In this document: piece after piece, positions 58,059-64,000 of the stretch
Position numbering within the stretch: position 1 is the first letter of the stretch
Layout of the letters: each line of letters begins with the position of its first letter
From: Mycetocola lacteus
GTDB taxonomy: Bacteria; Actinomycetota; Actinomycetes; Actinomycetales; Microbacteriaceae
Reading direction: 5' to 3'
DNA length: 64,000 bases
Assembly: GCF_003667575.1 (NCBI RefSeq)
Contig: NZ_RCUY01000002.1
Coordinates: 186,001-250,000 of the forward strand
Program-made: the position numbers and the translations under genes
The notes under the pieces: model-generated
What the model saw: the letters and a program-made list of their open reading frames with translations, nothing else
The model's database searches: none
Told to the model about the DNA's origin: nothing

Positions 58059-59909
58059 TTATTCCACCGTGACGGACTTGGCCAGGTTACGCGGCTGGTC
58101 CACGTCGAGGCCCTTGGCGTTGGCCAGTTCCATCGCGAAGATCTGCATCGGCACCACGGCCAGCAGCGGCTCAAACAGCGGAGCGGCCAGCGGGATGTGG
58201 ATCACGGTGTCGGCGAAGGGCAGCACCGCGGCGTCGCCGGCCTCGGCGATCGCGATCACTCGGGCACCGCGGGCGCGGATCTCCTGAATGTTCGACACGA
58301 CCTTGGAGTGCAGGGTCGAGGAGCCGCGCGGGCTCGGAACCACCACAAACACGGGCTGGCCCGGCTCGATCAGCGCGATCGGACCGTGCTTGAGCTCACC
58401 GGCGGCGAAGCCCTCGGCGTGAATGTAGGCGAGCTCCTTGAGCTTGAGCGCACCCTCGAGCGCGATCGGGAAGCCCACGTGACGGCCCAGGAACAGGATC
58501 GCGCGCGAGTCACTCATCCAGTGTGCGAGCTGGGTGATGCTCTCGGTCTGCTCGAGCACGGTGACGATCTTCTCGGGGATCGCGCGCAGCTCGGCGGTGA
58601 AGCCGGCCAGTTCCTCGGTGGAGACGGTGCCGCGCACCCGGGCCACGTGCAGGGCCAGCAGGTAGATCGCGGTGATCTGCGCCACAAACGCCTTGGTCGA
58701 GGCCACGGCGACCTCGGGTCCGGCGTGGGTGTACACCACGGCGTCGGACTCACGCGGAATCGTCGCGCCCTGGGTGTTGCAGATGGAGAGGGTCTTGGCG
58801 CCGTTTTCGCGGGCGTACTTGACGGCCATCAGGGTGTCCATGGTCTCACCGGACTGGCTGATCGAGACCACCAGGGTGTGGGCATCGATCACCGGGTCGC
58901 GGTAGCGGAACTCGTGGCTGAGCTCAACCTCGGCGGGGATGCGCGCCCACTTCTCCAGCGCGTACTTGCCCACCAGGCCCGCATAGGAGGCGGTACCGGC
59001 GGCAACCACAACGATGCGGTTGATGCCGGTGAACAGCTCATCCAGGCCGTCCAGCTCGGGGATGACCACGGTCTCGTCGGCGGCGATGCGGCCACGCAGG
59101 GTGTTGGCCACGGCGTCGGGCTGCTCGGTGATCTCCTTGGCCATGAAGCTCGGCCAGCCACCCTTATCCGATGCGGATGCGTCCCACTCAACCTCGAAGG
59201 GCTCAACCTCGACGACGTTGCCATCGAAGTCGGTGACCTCCACGGCGTCCGGGGTGATCGCCACAATCTGGTCCTGGCCGATGGCCAGGGCGCTGCGGGT
59301 GTACTCGATGAAGGCGGCTACGTCCGAGCCGAGGAAGTTTTCCCCGTCGCCCAGACCGATCACCAGCGGGGAGTTTCGGCGAGCGCCGACCACCAGGTTC
59401 GGCTGGTCGCGGTGCACGGCGAGCAGGGTGAAGGCACCCTCGAAGCGGTTGACCACGGCGCGGAAGGCGGCCAGCAGATCGCCGGTCTCGCGGTATTCGC
59501 GGCCCAGCAGCACGGCGGCGACCTCGGTGTCCGTCTCGCTCTCGAAGGTGTAGCCGGCCTCGACCAGCTCGGCCTTGAGAACGGCAAAGTTTTCGATAAT
59601 TCCGTTGTGGATCAGGGCCAGCTTGCCCTCGTCACCCAGGTGCGGGTGCGCGTTCACATCGGTCGGTCCACCGTGGGTGGCCCAGCGGGTGTGCCCAATT
59701 CCCACATGGCTTTCGGGCAGCGGGGAGGCTTCCAGATCTCCGGCCAGCACGGCGAGCTTCCCCGCGCGCTTGCGGGTGTACAGACCACCCTCGGCGTCGA
59801 TCACCGCGACTCCCGCGGAGTCATATCCGCGATATTCGAGTCGGCTGAGACCGGACATCAGCACGTCTACGCTCGCGCCGCTACCTACATATCCAACGAT
59901 TCCACACAT
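58059..59909 (-). CDS. glmS: glutamine--fructose-6-phosphate aminotransferase (isomerizing)
   Basis: First committed step toward UDP-N-acetylglucosamine and peptidoglycan. The amidotransferase nucleophile is Cys2 in MCGIVGYVG, followed by RLEYRGYDSAGVAV and HTRWATHG; two SIS domains follow (VVAAGTASYAGLVGKYALEKWA; ISQSGETMDTL; LGRHVGFPIALEGALKLKELAYIHAEGFAAGELKHGPIAL) and the C-terminal KSVTVE. The ATG at 59907-59909 must be used because Cys2 has to be exposed at the mature N-terminus. No glmS ribozyme is visible; only 34 bases separate it from divergent coaA. First gene of a seven-gene run. Confidence 0.97.
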   Translation of the reverse strand: MCGIVGYVGSGASVDVLMSGLSRLEYRGYDSAGVAVIDAEGGLYTRKRAGKLAVLAGDLEASPLPESHVGIGHTRWATHGGPTDVNAHPHLGDEGKLALIHNGIIENFAVLKAELVEAGYTFESETDTEVAAVLLGREYRETGDLLAAFRAVVNRFEGAFTLLAVHRDQPNLVVGARRNSPLVIGLGDGENFLGSDVAAFIEYTRSALAIGQDQIVAITPDAVEVTDFDGNVVEVEPFEVEWDASASDKGGWPSFMAKEITEQPDAVANTLRGRIAADETVVIPELDGLDELFTGINRIVVVAAGTASYAGLVGKYALEKWARIPAEVELSHEFRYRDPVIDAHTLVVSISQSGETMDTLMAVKYARENGAKTLSICNTQGATIPRESDAVVYTHAGPEVAVASTKAFVAQITAIYLLALHVARVRGTVSTEELAGFTAELRAIPEKIVTVLEQTESITQLAHWMSDSRAILFLGRHVGFPIALEGALKLKELAYIHAEGFAAGELKHGPIALIEPGQPVFVVVPSPRGSSTLHSKVVSNIQEIRARGARVIAIAEAGDAAVLPFADTVIHIPLAAPLFEPLLAVVPMQIFAMELANAKGLDVDQPRNLAKSVTVE

Positions 59910-59943
59910 ATAGAGAACAATACCGGGAATAGAATGACTTTCT

Positions 59944-60897
59944 ATGTCCGAGCTCCGCGTCGATTCATCCGCTGACACCACCCGCACCCCGTTTGTCGAG
60001 ATTTCCCGGGATGAGTGGGCGCGTCTGGCCCCCTCCATGCCGATCCCGCTGACCAGCGCCGAGATCGTCCAATTGCGCGGGCTGGGCGACCGCCTGGACA
60101 TCGACGAGGTGGCCGAGGTGTACCTGCCGCTGAGCCGTCTGCTCAGCCTCTACGTGGCCAACGCCAAGCGCCTGCACGCCGAAGCCACGAGTTTCCTGGG
60201 AACCGACGGACCCTCCACCCCGTTTGTGATCGGCATCGCCGGTTCGGTGGCCGTGGGCAAGTCCACCGTCGCGCGTCTGCTGCGCGAGCTGCTCTCCCGG
60301 TGGGAGGACACCCCGCGGGTTGAGCTGATCACCACCGACGGGTTCCTGTACCCCAACGCCGAGCTTGAGCGACGCGGCATCATGTCACGCAAGGGGTTCC
60401 CCGAGTCCTATGACCGGCGCGCGCTGCTGCGCTTTATCGCCGAGGTCAAGAGCGGTGCGCCCGAGGTGCGTGCGCCGTTCTACTCGCACCAGAGCTATGA
60501 CATCGTCCCCGACGCGTCGGTTGTGGTGCGACAGCCCGACGTGCTGATTGTCGAGGGCCTCAATGTTCTCCAGCCACCGCGCGGTGGTGGTCTCGCCGTG
60601 AGTGATCTGTTCGACTTCAGCATCTACGTGGATGCCCGATCTAGCGATATCGCCCGCTGGTACGAGGAGCGCTTCATGACCCTGCAGCGCGGGGCCTTCA
60701 CCAACCCCAACTCGTACTTCAACGTGTACGCGGACCTCACCGAGGAGCAGGCACGGGCACGCGCCCACTACTTCTGGGACGAGGTCAACCGGCCCAACCT
60801 GGAGCAGAACATTCGCCCGACCCGGGCACGCGCCAAACTGGTCCTCAAGAAGGACAGTGACCACTCGGTGAGCTCGGTCCTGCTCCGCAAGATCTAG
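59944..60897 (+). CDS. coaA: type I pantothenate kinase
   Basis: First step of CoA synthesis, phosphorylating pantothenate with ATP. P-loop [13 protein letters not shown] at 97-108, then [28 protein letters not shown] and [28 protein letters not shown], the CoaA family signature. 317 aa. TAGAAT lies eight bases before the ATG and no Shine-Dalgarno is evident. Its divergent arrangement with glmS-acpS places CoA synthesis next to the CoA-using AcpS. Confidence 0.96.
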   Translation: MSELRVDSSADTTRTPFVEISRDEWARLAPSMPIPLTSAEIVQLRGLGDRLDIDEVAEVYLPLSRLLSLYVANAKRLHAEATSFLGTDGPSTPFVIGIAGSVAVGKSTVARLLRELLSRWEDTPRVELITTDGFLYPNAELERRGIMSRKGFPESYDRRALLRFIAEVKSGAPEVRAPFYSHQSYDIVPDASVVVRQPDVLIVEGLNVLQPPRGGGLAVSDLFDFSIYVDARSSDIARWYEERFMTLQRGAFTNPNSYFNVYADLTEEQARARAHYFWDEVNRPNLEQNIRPTRARAKLVLKKDSDHSVSSVLLRKI

Positions 60898-60902
60898 GCC
60901 AC

Positions 60903-60952
60903 AACAAACGGCCGCCCCATCCCCAGATTCGGGGATGGGGCGGCCGTTTGTT
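60903..60952. terminator. very strong bidirectional terminator
   Basis: Perfect 22-bp inverted repeat (core CGGCCGCCCCATCCCC and complement) with a 6-base loop, five bases past the coaA stop and facing the convergent surface-protein gene. Confidence 0.94.
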
Positions 60953-60966
60953 ACCCGGTCACCTGG

Positions 60967-62550
60967 TTAGTCCAGTGGCGCAGTGGAGCGGCGACGGGCG
61001 AGGAACACGATGCCTCCGCCCACGGCGAGCAGCAGTCCGGCCAGCCCGAGCGCGATGCCCAGGATCAGGTCCGAACCGGTGTTACTCAGGTGGGTGGTGG
61101 ACGACGGAGGCTGCGCATCCGGTCCGGGCGGCGGGGTGATGCCGGTGGACGGATCGGTTGGCGGAGTCGTGGGCGGGGTGGTCGGCGGCACGCTCGGCGG
61201 GTCCGAGGGGGTCGGGGTCGGCGTGGGCGTCGGCGGAACCGACGGGGTCGGCGTCGGAGTCGGTGTCGGAGTCGGCGTCGGAGTCGGCGTCGGCGTCGGC
61301 TCGGTCCGCGGAATCACCTCCAGGTCGGTCCGCACGGTCGCCATCGGGAACAGCGAGAGTTCGTCAATCCCGAAGTCGTTCCCGTGCCCGCCGGCCTTGA
61401 AGTTGCGCACGCCGATGGTGAGCGAGGTGGAGTTGCCGGTGTTCACGGTGGAGGTCAACCGGGTCCACTTGGCGTCGGCGGTGGTGGGTCCACTCTGCCG
61501 GGGCATGTCTCGCGAGGTGCCGATGAACGTGTCATTCACCACGAACCCCACCTGGACCGGTGCCACAAACGTGCTCGAACGCGGGTCATCGCTGAGGTTC
61601 GCTACAAAACCGCTCATCGTGTACTCAGTGTTCGGGGTCAGCCCGGTGACGGTGGTGGTCAGCACATCGTGCGGGTTTCCCAGCGACTCGGAGCCGTTGA
61701 CGATCATGAACTTACCCGAGCGTGCGGATTCCTCATCGGTGACCGCCCGGGTGTTGGGCATGAGCCAGGACTTGTTCCAGTTACGGGTGATCTCCTGGGT
61801 GGTGGGGGTCACCATGGCGTTGGTGGTGCTGCGCAGATCGGCCCAGTAGTTGTTATATGCCTTGGTCTGGTTCCAGTACGAGGTGCGCTCAACGTCGGGA
61901 CCGTTCATCATGCCGGTCGGCCAGATCGAGTACTCCCCATCGACGGGTGAGTACTGCACCACGTTGGGCTGGCCGGTCAGCGTGTGCGGGTCGTGGAAGG
62001 CATACGGCGTCGCGGCTGAATCCAGCCGCGGCTTGGCTTGACCCAGGTAATCAAAGGTGCCCTTGTCAAAGTCGGTGACTAGGTTATGAGCCTGCGAGAT
62101 TCGCGCAAGCTGCACATCGGGCAGGGTCCCGGAGAAGTCGGCCGGGGGAACCACGCGCAGTCCGGTGGTATCGCGGTTGATCTCAAAGATCAGCGGGCTG
62201 GGCGATACCGGCTCAAGCCTGTCTCCGGCGAGGGTCAGCAGCGACCACCCCGCCGGAAGCCCGCTGACCTTGTAGTTTTCGAATGCGGTGTGACTCAGAT
62301 TCCCGTCCACGATCGCCAGTTCGAATCCGTTGGGATCGCCCTGGTTCAGCCGTTCCGGGGTGATGGTCAAAACAAGACCGTCGTCCCCGGAGCGGGTGGC
62401 CGCCTGGGCCTGCTGAACGGGCATCAGGGCGGCGCCCACGCCCGCGAGCATCACGCCCAGCAGGCCGAGGGCCAGAGCCCTCCGCCCGCGAGTGCGGACC
62501 TGCGCCCGCGTCCGTTTTGTGTTCTGTGCGTCGGGTTGCGCAAGTGTCAT
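60967..62550 (-). CDS. secreted surface protein with PT-repeat stalk and LSNTG sorting-like signal
   Basis: Predicted wall-attached protein of 527 residues. Twin-basic signal region (TRGRRALALGLLGVMLAGVGAALMPVQQAQA, cleavage near residue 50). The ectodomain includes a jelly-roll-like segment with GLTPNTEYTMSGFVANLS, a conserved-looking TRLTSTVNT strand and GNDFGIDELSLFP, resembling carbohydrate-binding/DUF642-type domains. A (PT)n stalk (~415-450) and Pro-rich spacer follow, then LSNTG at 488-492, a hydrophobic stretch and ARRRSTAPLD. LSNTG departs from LPxTG at the Pro, so sorting is uncertain. ATG 62550 is preferred. Function unknown. Confidence 0.8.
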   Translation of the reverse strand: MTLAQPDAQNTKRTRAQVRTRGRRALALGLLGVMLAGVGAALMPVQQAQAATRSGDDGLVLTITPERLNQGDPNGFELAIVDGNLSHTAFENYKVSGLPAGWSLLTLAGDRLEPVSPSPLIFEINRDTTGLRVVPPADFSGTLPDVQLARISQAHNLVTDFDKGTFDYLGQAKPRLDSAATPYAFHDPHTLTGQPNVVQYSPVDGEYSIWPTGMMNGPDVERTSYWNQTKAYNNYWADLRSTTNAMVTPTTQEITRNWNKSWLMPNTRAVTDEESARSGKFMIVNGSESLGNPHDVLTTTVTGLTPNTEYTMSGFVANLSDDPRSSTFVAPVQVGFVVNDTFIGTSRDMPRQSGPTTADAKWTRLTSTVNTGNSTSLTIGVRNFKAGGHGNDFGIDELSLFPMATVRTDLEVIPRTEPTPTPTPTPTPTPTPTPTPSVPPTPTPTPTPSDPPSVPPTTPPTTPPTDPSTGITPPPGPDAQPPSSTTHLSNTGSDLILGIALGLAGLLLAVGGGIVFLARRRSTAPLD

Positions 62551-62692
62551 TTCGGGTGTTGTCCCCTCGTTCGATGTGTCTCGCACACCCGGTGGGCGGC
62601 GCGAGAAGGTACATCTTGGGGAGCAGGGACATCCCATAACATGACGCGAGAATAACGGGCGTACAGGATACTCACGGGAACGCCCGGCACAA

Positions 62693-62722
62693 ACCCCGGG
62701 GATGCATCGGCATCCCCGGGGT
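62693..62722 (-). terminator. intrinsic terminator
   Basis: Perfect 13-bp inverted repeat (ACCCCGGGGATGC and complement) with a 4-base loop, 36 bases after the stop of the last surface-protein gene. Confidence 0.85.
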
Positions 62723-62757
62723 CCGTGGTGTGCTGCGACCCGAAGGCCGCGCGCCGG

Positions 62758-64000
62758 CTAGCGCACGAGAACCGTGGCGGTCGCGGTCTGGCCCGCGTGG
62801 GTGACCGTGATGGTCGCCTCACCCGAGCCCTGGGCCACAAACACCGGGGATCCCTGAGCACCGGTGCGGATCTCGCCCGGTCCGCTCAGCGTCGGGGTGA
62901 TGCCCGACAGTGCACCACCGGCACCGGCCGCGTCATACCCGAACACCGTCAGCGGAATCTCGCGTCCGGTATTCACCACCGAGGTTTCCGGCAGCAGGTA
63001 CAGGGCGCTCGGCGTGATCGCCTGGGCCGAACGGGTTCCGAATACCTCGAAGTTGTGGATCGAGTATCCGTAGGGCAGCAGACGCTCAATCCCCTGCAGG
63101 CGCAGGTAGCGTCCGGTTCCGGTGAGGGTCAGCTCATCCGGGGCAGCGGTCGATTTGGAGACCGTAATCAGCGGCTCGAACGGTCCGTTCTCGCTCTGGG
63201 CAATCTCCAGTCGGTAGCGGGCAGCCGCCGCAGCCTCCCAGGTGATTTTCACTCCGGAGAGATCGTAGCTCGCACCCAGATCCAGGGTGATGCTCTGATC
63301 ATCCAGCCCGTGGGTGCTCTCCCAGCGGGTGGCCGGATTGCCATCCACCACGTGGGCGGCCACGTGTTCGACCCCCTGCGAGGTTGCGCTCACACTCACG
63401 CCGCGAGCGATGTCGATGCTCGGATCGCTCACCGCGACCACCGCCGAACCGGCGAGCGTTGTGCCGCCGCTCTGGGCGCTGGCCCGCACCAGACCGGAAC
63501 CGGTCGCGGTTGCGGTCAGCACGCCGGCGGCGGTGATGGATCCGGGAACCGTGGTGCTCCAGGTCACCGCATCGGCCAGGGCAAACGGGTCACCGTACTG
63601 GTCCAGTCCGGCGGCGCTGAAGGTGACCGGACTGTTCGGTGCGATCCGCACCGGGCCCGGGGTTACCCGCAGCGAGGTTAGCACCGGGGCCTCACCCACC
63701 CGCACATCGCGGGTGGCCTTGACCGAGCCGGAGGTCGCGGTGATGGTCGCCTTCTCGGTCGCGGTGGCCGCGTGGAAGACACCATCGGCACCGATGTTTC
63801 CGCCGCGGTTCGCACTCCATTCCAGATTCGGAATATCTACGGTTGCCCCGTACTGGTCATACCCGACCGCGCTCAGCGCGAGCGTGGAACCGGGGGTGAT
63901 CGTGGTGGCATCCGGGGTGGCAACCAGTTCGATCCGCTTGAGCTTGGCATCCAGACGGTGGGTTACCTGGCTGTGTGCGGGCACGTCGATCCAGCCGATG
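62758..64000 (-). CDS. C-terminal part of a large secreted protein with Ig-like and F5/8 type C domains (cut by right edge)
   Basis: At least 413 residues are visible; the frame stays open to the window end (IGWIDVPAHS...), so the start lies outside. Two Big_2-like Ig modules (LVATPDATTITPGSTLALSAVGYDQYGATV; LRVTPGPVRIAPNSPVTFSAAGLDQYGDPF) are followed by a discoidin/F5-8 type C domain (GNPATRWESTHGLDDQSITLDLGASYDLSGVKITWE...YLRLQGIERLLPYGYSIHNFEVFG) and a final Ig-like module ending ATVLVR. This tail is typical of large secreted glycoside hydrolases and adhesins that bind polysaccharides. Which catalytic domain it carries cannot be seen. No sorting signal at the C-terminus. Confidence 0.85.
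   Translation of the reverse strand, partial: IGWIDVPAHSQVTHRLDAKLKRIELVATPDATTITPGSTLALSAVGYDQYGATVDIPNLEWSANRGGNIGADGVFHAATATEKATITATSGSVKATRDVRVGEAPVLTSLRVTPGPVRIAPNSPVTFSAAGLDQYGDPFALADAVTWSTTVPGSITAAGVLTATATGSGLVRASAQSGGTTLAGSAVVAVSDPSIDIARGVSVSATSQGVEHVAAHVVDGNPATRWESTHGLDDQSITLDLGASYDLSGVKITWEAAAAARYRLEIAQSENGPFEPLITVSKSTAAPDELTLTGTGRYLRLQGIERLLPYGYSIHNFEVFGTRSAQAITPSALYLLPETSVVNTGREIPLTVFGYDAAGAGGALSGITPTLSGPGEIRTGAQGSPVFVAQGSGEATITVTHAGQTATATVLVR

Noticed and set aside
59881..59943. glmS ribozyme or riboswitch upstream of glmS
   Set aside because: Only 34 bases separate the divergent glmS and coaA starts, too short for the ribozyme, and these are not typical of actinobacteria.
57687..59975. 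762-codon frame opposite acpS-glmS
   Set aside because: Antisense to two enzymes with all catalytic residues present; composition is typical of a mirror frame.

Overview
The window is a GC-rich chromosomal segment from a high-GC Gram-positive bacterium. Gene order and content point to Actinomycetota, most likely Micrococcales and probably Microbacteriaceae: DUF3817 beside guaA, guaB3, a glmS-acpS-alr-tsaE-tsaB-rimI-tsaD block, malEFG without a dedicated ATPase, a HrcA/CIRCE-type groES, and many leaderless-looking starts. This placement is inference. I see no tRNA, rRNA, insertion sequence, prophage or CRISPR array. Genes are dense and no stretch longer than 300 bases is empty; the longest weak stretch (36828-37181) holds a broken small gene.

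Layout. 1-2281: 3'-truncated ddl with an adjacent first alanine racemase, then a small hypothetical gene. 2336-4470: sucCD, with a decayed duplicate of the sucD tail behind it. 4643-8412: a tightly overlapping five-gene operon (three-Cys secreted protein, lipoprotein, membrane-fusion/peptidoglycan-binding protein, ABC ATPase, ABC permease). 8611-13157: pcrA, a glycerophosphodiester phosphodiesterase and a Bax-inhibitor-like membrane protein. 13299-18384: an LPQTG-anchored secreted ParB-like protein, guaA (apparently starting at ATT), DUF3817 and SURF1. 18517-25366: alpha-glucoside/maltose regulon (lacI-type regulator, malG, malF, malE, divergent alpha-glucosidase) with two matching operators. 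25436-31833: glpD, guaB3, a large secreted Ig-like protein and DUF4436.

31908-33173 is a divergent zinc-starvation pair: cysteine-free L36 and a CobW-like protein sharing a Zur-type box. 33239-38704 holds a CPA1 antiporter, an IclR regulator, an adenosylhomocysteinase-like gene, an AT-rich pocket with a frameshifted ribbon-helix-helix-like gene, a LysR regulator and a CBU_0592-like membrane protein. 38916-46623 carries stress functions: a siderophore-interacting protein, a His-rich CopB-type ATPase behind a CsoR-like operator, a Zn alcohol dehydrogenase with a divergent GAF regulator, and nsrR-hmp for nitric oxide. 46722-53687: guaB, rarD, two tandem DUF4190 proteins, monocistronic groES with two CIRCE elements, and two methyltransferases. 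53684-60897: the block for t6A synthesis, D-alanine, phosphopantetheinylation and glucosamine-6-phosphate, divergent from coaA. 60967-64000: two large secreted surface proteins, the last cut by the right edge.

Genes that work together: guaA/guaB/guaB3 (guanine nucleotides), sucCD (TCA cycle), malEFG with the glucosidase (uptake and hydrolysis of alpha-glucosides), TsaB/TsaD/TsaE (t6A), NsrR with Hmp (NO sensing and removal), and alr, ddl and glmS (cell-wall precursors). The least explained items are the five-gene export operon, the P-loop-less CobW-like protein, the secreted ParB-like sortase substrate, two 3'-end gene duplications, and the ATT start of guaA.
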